Shown: one piece after another, positions 1 through 4,829 of the stretch
Numbering within the stretch: the stretch's first letter is position 1
Layout: each line of letters begins with the position of its first letter
Assembly (NCBI GenBank): GCA_937880065.1
Contig: CALFMA010000638.1
Coordinates: forward strand, 1 to 7,636
DNA: 7,636 bases
Direction: 5' to 3'
Source of the DNA: an uncultured Ruminococcus sp.
Lineage (GTDB): Bacteria > Bacillota_A > Clostridia > Oscillospirales > Ruminococcaceae
The notes under the pieces: model-generated
The model's input: the letters and a program-made list of their open reading frames with translations, nothing else
Databases searched by the model: none
Told to the model about the DNA's origin: nothing
Program-made: the position numbers and the translations under genes

Positions 1-173
1 TCAACGCTGACGGCACATTCAACGTAGCCGATGTAGTTGCACTCCAGAAATGGCTGCTTGGTGTTCCCGATGTGAAGCTTGCCGACTGGAAAGCAGGTAA
101 TTTCTGCAATGATGACAGATTGGACATTTTCGACCTTTGCATTATGAAGCGAGAGCTTCTGAAAAGCAACTGA
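1..173 (+). CDS. C-terminal end of a dockerin-containing secreted protein (partial)
   Basis: The frame is open from the left edge (first full codon at 3) to TGA at 171-173, giving 56 residues of a longer protein. It reads as a type I dockerin: a first calcium loop (NADGTFNVAD) followed by the helix ALQKWLLGVP, a linker with LADWKAG, then a second loop (NDDRLDIFD) and the helix LCIMKREL. Dockerins anchor extracellular enzymes to cohesins on cellulosome scaffoldins, so the missing upstream part is probably a secreted glycoside hydrolase, esterase or similar protein. That part is inference, since no catalytic domain is visible. A terminator follows 10 nt after the stop. The LQKWLL and CIMKREL wording is typical of Ruminococcus dockerins and is the best taxonomic clue in the window. 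Confidence 0.9.
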   Translation, partial: NADGTFNVADVVALQKWLLGVPDVKLADWKAGNFCNDDRLDIFDLCIMKRELLKSN

Positions 174-183
174 ATACATACAT

Positions 184-212
184 AGAGCTTCTCAACCGAG
201 AGGCTCTTTTTT
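184..212 (+). terminator. Rho-independent terminator after the dockerin gene
   Basis: The stem GAGCTTCTC (185-193) pairs with GAGAGGCTC (198-206) with one G-T wobble, around an AACC loop. An extra A-T pair closes the base, and six T follow (207-212). It ends the dockerin transcript. The next ribosome binding site begins only 3 nt later, so the downstream gene needs read-through or a promoter not recognised here. Confidence 0.85.
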
Positions 213-229
213 GTAAAGGAGTGATGCAC

Positions 230-649
230 ATGAATAATTTTGAACGAGAGCTTCGGAAAATCGTGGGATACTGCGAATATATCCGCAATCCGAAGTATGT
301 AGGCAGAGCGTGTGTTGGCAGACTGGATGATGACATTGTGGTCAAAATGGAATTTGAAAGCACGATGATCCGTGACAAGTACAACGCACTCAGGGTTACG
401 CTCATGAACCGCAGTGAGCGGAAGATTGACTCACAGCTGATCCGATTCAACGAGCTGTGGGGCATAAAATCCTTTAACGGAAATGACATCGATCCGCATC
501 TCTGGAAGTACAATGACGAGGTATCGTGGTATTGTTACACACCGACAGTGGCGGAGCTGAAAGCATTGTCTCAATCGTTGGATGATTACCTTGAGTGCTT
601 TGCCGAGTCTGCGTTTGAGGAAAACGAAGAAATGGAGATGTCTATGTGA
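230..649 (+). CDS. Hypothetical protein, 139 aa, acidic C terminus
   Basis: The start chosen is ATG 230 (MNNFEREL), because AAAGGAG at 215-221 sits 8 nt upstream. The in-frame ATG at 224 is too close to that site, and the frame upstream runs through the dockerin gene and its terminator. I do not recognise the family. The product has no signal peptide or membrane segment, so it is probably cytoplasmic. It begins with a helical, charged stretch (FERELRKIVGYCEYI), has alternating segments likely to form strands (GRACVGRLDDDIVVKMEF, YNALRVTLMN), several aromatic residues (LWKYND, SWYCY) and a strongly acidic tail (FEENEEMEM). It stands alone between two terminators, so there is no operon partner to hint at function. 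Its base composition resembles the dockerin end more than the AT-rich mobile region to the right. Confidence 0.8.
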   Translation: MNNFERELRKIVGYCEYIRNPKYVGRACVGRLDDDIVVKMEFESTMIRDKYNALRVTLMNRSERKIDSQLIRFNELWGIKSFNGNDIDPHLWKYNDEVSWYCYTPTVAELKALSQSLDDYLECFAESAFEENEEMEMSM

Positions 650-653
650 TTGC

Positions 654-673
654 AAGCCCGGTTTCCGGGCTTT
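654..673 (+). terminator. Rho-independent terminator after the 139-aa gene
   Basis: AAGCCCGG (654-661) pairs perfectly with CCGGGCTT (665-672) around a TTT loop, starting 4 nt after the stop codon. The stem is strong but the T run is short (TTTA), so termination may be incomplete. Confidence 0.75.
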
Positions 674-678
674 ACATA

Positions 679-707
679 TTGAAAAATGGTGGAAAATGTG
701 GTATAAT
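679..707 (+). promoter_or_regulatory. Sigma-A promoter, extended -10, for the QueG-like gene
   Basis: TTGAAA (679-684) and TATAAT (702-707) are separated by exactly 17 nt, and TGG precedes the -10 box (TGnTATAAT). Transcription would begin near 714 and leave a leader of about 65 nt. The 13-mer ATGTGGTATAATG around the -10 box is identical to that at 1595-1607 in front of the GNAT gene. Confidence 0.85.
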
Positions 708-728
708 GAATGAAGCGTTAATAGGCGT

Positions 729-744
729 ACAAATAAGAATTTGT
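729..744 (+). repeat. Short hairpin in the 5' leader of the QueG-like gene
   Basis: ACAAAT (729-734) is inverted as ATTTGT (739-744) around AAGA. The same arms occur at 1495-1510 (ACAAAT, CCCA, ATTTGT), just after this gene. The stem is short and AT-rich, so a structural role is uncertain. Confidence 0.35.
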
Positions 745-779
745 AGGAAACAGAAAAATTGAAGTTTGAGGAGAGTTGT

Positions 780-1460
780 ATGGTTAGAAAAGAAGCAATA
801 AGAGAAAAAATATTAGATTTGGGTGCTGATGTATGTGGATTCGGAGGAGTAGAGCGGTTTGCGGAAGCACCGACAAATTTTCGCCCCATAGATTTATTCC
901 CGGATTGTAAATCTGTGATTGCAGTAGGTATAGCACTTCCCAAAGGGCTTCTTCGAGTTGAACCAAGACTGTTATACGGACATTTTAATGCAGATGTAGT
1001 ACACAAAGTAGATTCAATCGTTTTCTCGGCAGCAAAAATCATCGAGAAGGAATATAATGAAATATGTGTACCAATTCCTTCGGATGGCCCTTATGAATAT
1101 TGGGAAGCGGAAACCATGACAGGAAAAGGGTTATTATCAATGAAACATGTGGCAGTAGCCTGTGGAATCGGTCAGATTGGTAAAAGTGGTTTGTTGCTTA
1201 ATCCGGAATACGGAAACAGACTTACACTAGGTGCTATCTTAACCAGTGTGGATTTTGAAAGCGACCCGTTTTGTAAAAATATATGCATCCCCGGATGTAC
1301 TAAATGTTTAGATTCCTGTCCTGTATTGGCAATACAAGATAATTTTGTTGTACAAAAGAAATGTAGACAGAATACCTATGGCAACACAGCAAGAGGATTT
1401 GATACTGTTGATTGTAATAAATGTAGAAGTGAATGTCCCATGCGTGATGGTATTCTTTAA
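780..1460 (+). CDS. QueG-like double [4Fe-4S] cluster protein (epoxyqueuosine reductase-related, short form)
   Basis: The start is ATG 780, preceded by GAGGAGA at 768-774; an in-frame TTG at 759 has no comparable site. The 226-residue product resembles the QueG / reductive-dehalogenase-related family: an N-terminal domain (GADVCGFGGVERF, then PDCKSVIAVGIALP), the family segment GIGQIGKSGLLLNPEYG (residues 129-145), and a C-terminal ferredoxin-like region. Cysteines 169, 173, 176 and 180 (CxxxCxxCxxxCP) and 195, 212, 215 and 219 (C, then CxxCxxxCP) can bind two [4Fe-4S] clusters. True QueG reduces epoxyqueuosine in tRNA with cobalamin and is longer, usually over 300 residues, often with C-terminal HEAT repeats. 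This protein stops right after the second cluster, so its substrate is uncertain and I give no gene symbol. It has its own promoter and terminator. Confidence 0.85.
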   Translation: MVRKEAIREKILDLGADVCGFGGVERFAEAPTNFRPIDLFPDCKSVIAVGIALPKGLLRVEPRLLYGHFNADVVHKVDSIVFSAAKIIEKEYNEICVPIPSDGPYEYWEAETMTGKGLLSMKHVAVACGIGQIGKSGLLLNPEYGNRLTLGAILTSVDFESDPFCKNICIPGCTKCLDSCPVLAIQDNFVVQKKCRQNTYGNTARGFDTVDCNKCRSECPMRDGIL

Positions 1461-1497
1461 AAAAGGGTTCGTCAACTTTCAGTTTGTTAGAGTGACA

Positions 1498-1525
1498 AAT
1501 CCCAATTTGTCGAACAGTTCAATAT
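1498..1525. repeat. 28-nt imperfect direct repeat, copy 1
   Basis: This 28-nt stretch matches 2144-2171 at 25 of 28 positions; all three differences are transitions. It contains the small palindrome TGTCGAACAGTTCAATA (1508-1524, centred on A1516). It lies between the QueG-like stop and that gene's terminator, the same position copy 2 has behind the GNAT gene. Confidence 0.75.
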
Positions 1526-1530
1526 GTACC

Positions 1531-1563
1531 GCCGTATTCGGAAAAATCCGAGTACAGCTTTTT
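1531..1563 (+). terminator. Rho-independent terminator after the QueG-like gene
   Basis: GTATTCGGA (1534-1542) pairs with TCCGAGTAC (1547-1555) with one wobble around an AAAA loop. GC at 1531-1532 can pair with GC at 1557-1558 across one mismatch, and five T follow (1559-1563). It sits about 70 nt beyond the stop codon, so the mRNA has a long 3' tail that includes repeat copy 1. Confidence 0.75.
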
Positions 1564-1577
1564 AATTGCTACTATGA

Positions 1578-1606
1578 TTGAACTTCTTGGGTTGATGTGG
1601 TATAAT
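1578..1606 (+). promoter_or_regulatory. Sigma-A promoter, extended -10, for the GNAT gene
   Basis: TTGAAC (1578-1583), a 17-nt spacer and TATAAT (1601-1606) with TGG directly before the -10 box. Transcription would start near 1613, giving a leader of about 40 nt that contains AAGGAGG (1630-1636). Confidence 0.85.
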
Positions 1607-1651
1607 GTATGCAATCGGGCAGACCAAATAAGGAGGTATAAGAGGTTTATA

Positions 1652-2137
1652 ATGGAAATCAGGTATATAAATCAGGATGATGATTTGTTTGAAATAAGCA
1701 ATATATATGAGTGTAGCTGGAAATCTGCATATAAAGATATTATTCCGCAGAGTTATCTCGACAGCATTCCTGAAGGTCGCTGGGCGAACAGAATAACTAA
1801 AGAAGGGATGAACAATCTCGTTTTGATTGAAAACGAAATTGCAATAGGCACTGCAAGTTTCTGTAAATCAAGGTGGGAACAGTATAGTGACTATGGTGAG
1901 ATAGTGTCAATATATTTTTTGCCCGATTATATGGGAAAAGGTTACGGAAATCATCTTTTAAAAAAATGTATTGAAGAATTAAAATCTCTTGGTTATGATA
2001 AACTGCTTTTATGGGTTTTAGAGGATAATCTGAGAGCAAGAAAGTTTTATGAAAAGAATGGATTTGTTTGTTCTTATGAGTACCTTAACGACAACATCGG
2101 AGGGAAAGAATTGCGAGAAGTGATGTACACATATTAA
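1652..2137 (+). CDS. GNAT family N-acetyltransferase
   Basis: The 161-residue product has the GNAT acyl-CoA fold pattern. An N-terminal region contains CSWKSAYKDIIPQSYLD, motif A spans about 84-102 (VSIYFLP, then MGKGYG at 94-99 matching the pyrophosphate-binding R/QxxGxG/A loop), and motif B follows (LWVLEDNLRARKFYEKNGF, about 120-138). Such enzymes move an acetyl group from acetyl-CoA to an amine in the cytoplasm; the substrate cannot be read from the sequence. The ATG at 1652 begins the domain. AAGGAGG at 1630-1636 is 15 nt away, which is long, but AGAGG at 1641-1645 is well spaced. The reading frame extends further upstream but overlaps the promoter. The gene is a single transcription unit that converges on parB. 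Confidence 0.9.
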   Translation: MEIRYINQDDDLFEISNIYECSWKSAYKDIIPQSYLDSIPEGRWANRITKEGMNNLVLIENEIAIGTASFCKSRWEQYSDYGEIVSIYFLPDYMGKGYGNHLLKKCIEELKSLGYDKLLLWVLEDNLRARKFYEKNGFVCSYEYLNDNIGGKELREVMYTY

Positions 2138-2143
2138 ATATAG

Positions 2144-2171
2144 AATCCCAATTTATCAAACAGTTTAATAT
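2144..2171. repeat. 28-nt imperfect direct repeat, copy 2
   Basis: It matches 1498-1525 at 25 of 28 positions and lies between the GNAT stop and its terminator. Its palindrome, TATCAAACAGTTTAATA (2154-2170), is better paired than in copy 1, and the differing bases change in ways that keep pairing. Confidence 0.75.
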
Positions 2172-2178
2172 TCAATCC

Positions 2179-2207
2179 AGCACCTGTGAAAAGCAGGTGC
2201 TATTTTT
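2179..2207 (+). terminator. Rho-independent terminator after GNAT, overlapping the parB stop
   Basis: AGCACCTG (2179-2186) pairs perfectly with CAGGTGCT (2194-2201) around a 7-nt loop, then A and five T (2203-2207). The T run overlaps the parB stop codon on the other strand. On the minus strand the hairpin is followed by GGATTGAATATT without a T run, so it should end the GNAT transcript well and the parB transcript only weakly. Confidence 0.85.
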
Positions 2208-3138
2208 ATACCTGACTTGAAAAATACATTTCAAGTGCCTTTTCGATGGTTTCTGCTATTTCTTTTGGTTTTGCTGTCGGCTCAAAGTATCGGCTATAAA
2301 TATTATTGCTGATTTTCACAGATTTACCCTTATCAGCATTATTTTTCTTTCCGTCAAGAATTCGGATAATATCGGCATTACTCACATTTCCGTCATTATC
2401 TGCTGAATCCCTGAGCTGCTTAGCTTTCTTCATATCAATTTTATAGTCCTCGGCAAGTTCAGAGATTTCAAGCTGTGTTTCTTCTGAAAGAAATGATAAT
2501 TCAACACCACTTCTTACAGCTAATGTACCGTTATCAATTAAGTTTTTGAGTTCGTCAATTAACTTGTTAATTCTCAATAAACGTGATACATTCCTACTGC
2601 TTAATCCATACTGTTCGCTAAGTGCATCATCTGTATCTAACTTTTCGCCCATTGGGCGAGAAGTTAAATTTGCCGTACCGTCAAGCATCTGCAATTCTCT
2701 GATAATATCATTTCGCTTACCCTGAGAGAACATTTCGCTATGTCTTTGTGCTATGACGGCAGCCTGTTCGCTGATTTTTAGATTATCAAATCCTCTCTGC
2801 ATAAGATTCGATTCAATGACATACATTTCAGCTTCATCTTCGGAAAGTCCCTCTTTTACTATAGCAGGAACTGTAGGAAGTCCTGCTATTTTTGACGCAT
2901 TCCAACGATTATGACCGATAAGAATTTCATATCCGCTATTACAAGGCTGTACGATAATCGGAGAAAGCACTCCATTTTCTTTGATACTCTCCACCATATC
3001 TTCCAGACGTTCACCTGTGTAGAGTTCAAATCTGTGATTATGATAAGGTTTAAGCATATCGCAAGGTCTCTGTTTAACAGCATTTTGTAAAGCCGTGGGA
3101 GTGGAAAGCATTGCACCTAAATTAAACTGTGTATTCAT
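2206..3138 (-). CDS. parB: ParB-family DNA-binding partition protein
   Basis: The 310-residue protein has the ParB order: a short N-terminal tail (MNTQFNLGAML), a ParB/Srx N-terminal domain (about 28-115) and a helix-turn-helix region (about 170-200, LSEQYGLSSRNVSRLLRI). The motif usually written GERRxRA reads GHNRWNA (75-81), and the ENxQR-like box reads ESNLMQR (109-115). Chromosomal ParB proteins bind parS and use CTP through the first of these motifs; with these changes the nucleotide chemistry here is uncertain. The ATG follows the preceding stop directly (TAA-ATG), with GAGG about 10 nt upstream, so it is the last gene of the ssb-parA operon. Likely role: stabilising the element, together with ParA. 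No classical parS palindrome was found in the window. Confidence 0.9.
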   Translation of the reverse strand: MNTQFNLGAMLSTPTALQNAVKQRPCDMLKPYHNHRFELYTGERLEDMVESIKENGVLSPIIVQPCNSGYEILIGHNRWNASKIAGLPTVPAIVKEGLSEDEAEMYVIESNLMQRGFDNLKISEQAAVIAQRHSEMFSQGKRNDIIRELQMLDGTANLTSRPMGEKLDTDDALSEQYGLSSRNVSRLLRINKLIDELKNLIDNGTLAVRSGVELSFLSEETQLEISELAEDYKIDMKKAKQLRDSADNDGNVSNADIIRILDGKKNNADKGKSVKISNNIYSRYFEPTAKPKEIAETIEKALEMYFSSQV

Positions 3139-3351
3139 TTATTCTACCTCATCTGTGCAGTAACTCAGACCATTTACAAGCTGAATATAGATAGCTGAAT
3201 AACGCTCATATTCAGCACCCTCGGAGTTCATCATAGCTTCAAGGAAATGTTCTTTCGCCTGTTCTCTATCGTCCCACTTTTCAAGTTTGTCATAGCATTT
3301 TGTAGTGACCTTTGGATTGGGATTCATAGCCATTTCAGGAGTTTTTAACAT
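3139..3351 (-). CDS. Small conserved-looking protein between parA and parB, 70 aa
   Basis: The start is the ATG at 3349-3351 (MLKTPEMAM), because GGAGGTG lies 8 nt upstream of it on the minus strand inside the end of parA. A longer frame from 3414 has no such site. The gene overlaps the parA stop by 7 nt and ends directly before the parB start, so the three are translationally linked. The 70-residue product is soluble and helical, with a charged core (KLEKWDDREQAKEHFLEAMM) followed by SEGAEYERYSAIYIQL and an acidic end (CTDEVE). I recall similar small proteins with a 'SEG-ERY-IY-QL' signature in Firmicute mobile elements, but know no established function. It could be a partition accessory factor; this is inference from position alone. 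Confidence 0.8.
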   Translation of the reverse strand: MLKTPEMAMNPNPKVTTKCYDKLEKWDDREQAKEHFLEAMMNSEGAEYERYSAIYIQLVNGLSYCTDEVE

Positions 3352-4124
3352 CTTGAAAACACCTCCATTGTGAGTTTTTCGTATTCTGTACCGAGTTTTC
3401 CTTTTGTTAAACAAAGCGGTATGCCTGTTTCCGTACTTTTGGCAGCTTCTATAGATTTACTTATTGCGGTATGGAACATCATACCTCCGTATTTCTCAGT
3501 AAGAGTATCAATTGCGTTTCGGCTGACAGTTGTTCTGTCTGACATTGTTGGGAGTATTCCAAGCAAATTAACTTTAGGATTGATAGTATTCTTAATCTGA
3601 CATAAAAGTGATTCAAGTGCCTGTAATCCGTCCATTGAAAATTTCTGTGTTTGTACCGGGATAAGCACTCTATCCGCTGTTGCAAGTGCATTGATAAGCA
3701 ATGTGCTAAGGGAAGGCAAGCAATCTATCAGTATGAAATCATAATTATGAGTAACTTCCTCGGAGAGAATTCTGCTGAGAATTGTTTCTCTTGAAATTGC
3801 AGTAGTCATAAATGTTTCGATGCTTGCAAGATTTATATCAGCAGGGATATAGTCTACATTGGCATTTTCACTATGACGTACTGCTGACATTACTTCATAC
3901 GGTTTTATTACACCATTTGTACAGGTAGTAATAATAAGGTTAGTCATTGTAGGTTTATCATCAGGCACAAAACCGAGATACTCCGAGAGATTAGCCTGCG
4001 GGTCAATATCTATCAGCATTACTTTTTTGCCGTGATGCAAAGCTAAACACGCTCCGAGATTATATGCTGTAGTAGTCTTTGATACTCCGCCTTTTTGATT
4101 TGAAATTGCAATTACTACGCTCAT
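3345..4124 (-). CDS. parA: ParA/Soj-family partition ATPase
   Basis: The 259-residue protein is a deviant-Walker ATPase. The Walker A' motif is KGGVSKTTT (residues 11-19), with the signature lysine at 11; serine 15 replaces the usual glycine. DIDPQAN (39-45) and ILIDCLPSL (131-139) are the other nucleotide-site motifs. Family members dimerise on ATP, coat DNA non-specifically and are released by ParB, which moves or positions the replicon. The ATG at 4124 has AAAGGAG 8 nt upstream and lies 17 nt after the ssb stop. With ParB and SSB from the same promoter it probably maintains the mobile element, including after excision. Length is normal for the family, and nothing suggests truncation. Confidence 0.95.
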   Translation of the reverse strand: MSVVIAISNQKGGVSKTTTAYNLGACLALHHGKKVMLIDIDPQANLSEYLGFVPDDKPTMTNLIITTCTNGVIKPYEVMSAVRHSENANVDYIPADINLASIETFMTTAISRETILSRILSEEVTHNYDFILIDCLPSLSTLLINALATADRVLIPVQTQKFSMDGLQALESLLCQIKNTINPKVNLLGILPTMSDRTTVSRNAIDTLTEKYGGMMFHTAISKSIEAAKSTETGIPLCLTKGKLGTEYEKLTMEVFSRC

Positions 4125-4141
4125 TTGTCTACTCCTTTCTA

Positions 4142-4543
4142 CTAAAACGGAACATCTTCATCAGCAAAGATTTCTTCAAATTCGTCAGGATTATATGTGA
4201 AATCAAGTTCACTTTTACTTTGAGAATTATGCATATTACCTGTGAAATGAATTTCTTTGACAATTATTTCTGTTGCAATACGGTTTTCACCGTTTTTCTC
4301 ATACTTGCGATTGCGAAGATTACCGACAATCATCATTAAATCGCCCTTTTTGTACCAATTAACTACAACATCAGCTGTTCCGTTCCAAGCTATGCAGTTG
4401 AAAAAATCCGTTTCGGATGTATCCTCACCCTTTCTCTTTGGTCGCTGTACCGCAAGACCAAACTTGCAGTATCTTGATTCAGCCGTTGTCTTAATTTCGG
4501 GAACAACGGTAATTCTGCCAATAAGTATAACCTTGTTTAACAT
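4142..4543 (-). CDS. ssb: Single-stranded DNA-binding protein
   Basis: The 133-residue product starts MLNKVILIGRI, the usual SSB opening, and has an OB fold over about residues 1-103 (FGLAVQRP, TDFFNCIAWNGTADVV, KKGDLMMIVGNL, TEIIVKEIHF). The acidic linker ends in DEDVPF, a close match to the D-D-D-[IL]-P-F tip that binds replication and repair partners. The start at 4543 is supported by AAAGGA 9 nt upstream; the in-frame TTG at 4579 lacks one and lies outside the domain. It is the first gene of the par operon. It is probably a mobile-element copy that protects single-stranded DNA during conjugative transfer and replication, distinct from the housekeeping gene usually found with rpsF and rpsR. 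Confidence 0.95.
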   Translation of the reverse strand: MLNKVILIGRITVVPEIKTTAESRYCKFGLAVQRPKRKGEDTSETDFFNCIAWNGTADVVVNWYKKGDLMMIVGNLRNRKYEKNGENRIATEIIVKEIHFTGNMHNSQSKSELDFTYNPDEFEEIFADEDVPF

Positions 4544-4583
4544 TGTATCATATCCTTTCAATTTTTTGTCTTTCGACAATTAT

Positions 4584-4612
4584 ATTATACACAAACATAA
4601 TATTATTGTCAA
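4584..4612 (-). promoter_or_regulatory. Consensus sigma-A promoter of the ssb-parA-parB operon
   Basis: On the minus strand TTGACA (4612-4607), a 17-nt spacer and TATAAT (4589-4584) match the consensus fully, with TGTG before the -10 box. Transcription would start near 4577 and leave about 34 nt of leader. A promoter this strong is likely to be repressed: the -35 box sits inside the motif GTCAAGTATAATT (4608-4620), also found twice at 4748-4778, and the spacer holds the palindrome ATAATATTAT (4597-4606). Confidence 0.88.
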
Positions 4613-4620
4613 GTATAATT

Positions 4621-4722
4621 TTCAGAAGTTTTTTAAGTTTGTAAATAGCGCAGTAATATCAACATATTCCTCGGTGCATTTTGCTGATGCGGTTATAGTT
4701 GTTTCATCTGTGAACTTCTGAA
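4621..4722. repeat. 10-bp perfect inverted repeat bordering the ssb upstream region
   Basis: TTCAGAAGTT (4621-4630) is repeated in inverse as AACTTCTGAA (4713-4722), 82 nt apart. The arms nearly coincide with the two ends of the possible gene remnant. There is no transposase and no obvious target duplication, so its meaning is open. Confidence 0.5.
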
Positions 4723-4726
4723 TTAC
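4622..4726 (-). pseudogene. Possible remnant of a gene C terminus upstream of ssb
   Basis: On the minus strand, a frame closed upstream by TGA (4729-4727) runs 34 codons to TGA at 4624-4622. It has no ATG, GTG or TTG and no ribosome binding site, yet reads like natural protein (QKFTDETTITASAK, then CTEEYVDITALFTNLKNF). It stops just before the ssb promoter, as an intact upstream neighbour would. It may be the end of a backbone gene cut off when the plus-strand cargo arrived. Chance is a real alternative for so short a frame, and I do not recognise the family. Confidence 0.25.
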
Positions 4727-4745
4727 TCAAAACGATAGCACATAA

Positions 4746-4780
4746 TAGTCAAGTATGATTTGCATAATCGTACTTGACTA
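4746..4780. promoter_or_regulatory. 35-nt palindrome, probable operator over the ATPase -35 box
   Basis: TAGTCAAGTATGATT (4746-4760) is inverted as AATCGTACTTGACTA (4766-4780) around TGCAT, with one mismatch in fifteen pairs. The right arm contains the -35 box of the ATPase promoter, so a bound protein would block RNA polymerase. Each half contains GTCAAGTAYRATT, and a third copy lies at the ssb promoter (4608-4620). It lacks a T run and lies upstream of a promoter, so a terminator role is unlikely. Confidence 0.7.
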
Positions 4781-4802
4781 AATCCATAATATATGTTATA
4801 AT
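4774..4802 (+). promoter_or_regulatory. Sigma-A promoter of the DUF234 ATPase gene
   Basis: TTGACT (4774-4779), a 17-nt spacer and TATAAT (4797-4802). Transcription would begin near 4809, only about 20 nt before the ATG. The -35 box is embedded in the right arm of the palindrome. Confidence 0.88.
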
Positions 4803-4829
4803 ATAGGAAATCAAGATGGAGGTGTTATA

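Noticed and set aside
137..229. Upstream extension of the 139-aa gene to an ATG-less start at 137
   Set aside because: It would overlap the dockerin coding end and run through a strong terminator, while AAAGGAG at 215-221 supports ATG 230.
431..1042. Long minus-strand frame opposite the 139-aa and QueG-like genes
   Set aside because: It crosses a terminator and a promoter, has no family likeness, and mirrors well-supported plus-strand genes.
1345..1581. Plus-strand frame overlapping the end of the QueG-like gene
   Set aside because: It reads the cysteine-rich end out of frame and then a terminator region; there is no ribosome binding site.
1526..2171. GNAT unit as an integron cassette
   Set aside because: The flanking repeats do not show attC-type core sites and no integrase is present; only a 28-nt imperfect repeat can be claimed.
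4544..4579. Longer SSB from a TTG at 4579
   Set aside because: No ribosome binding site, and the extra residues precede the standard MLNKVILIGR opening; AAAGGA supports ATG 4543.
4257..4721. Plus-strand frame of about 154 codons opposite ssb
   Set aside because: It is the antisense shadow of the ssb OB fold and continues through the ssb promoter; no ribosome binding site.
4729..4752. A minus-strand promoter using TTGACT in the left arm of the palindrome
   Set aside because: No -10-like sequence lies 16-18 nt further on the minus strand (TGAGTA region).
4746..4780. The palindrome as a transcription terminator
   Set aside because: No T run follows on the plus strand and it immediately precedes a promoter; an operator explains it better.
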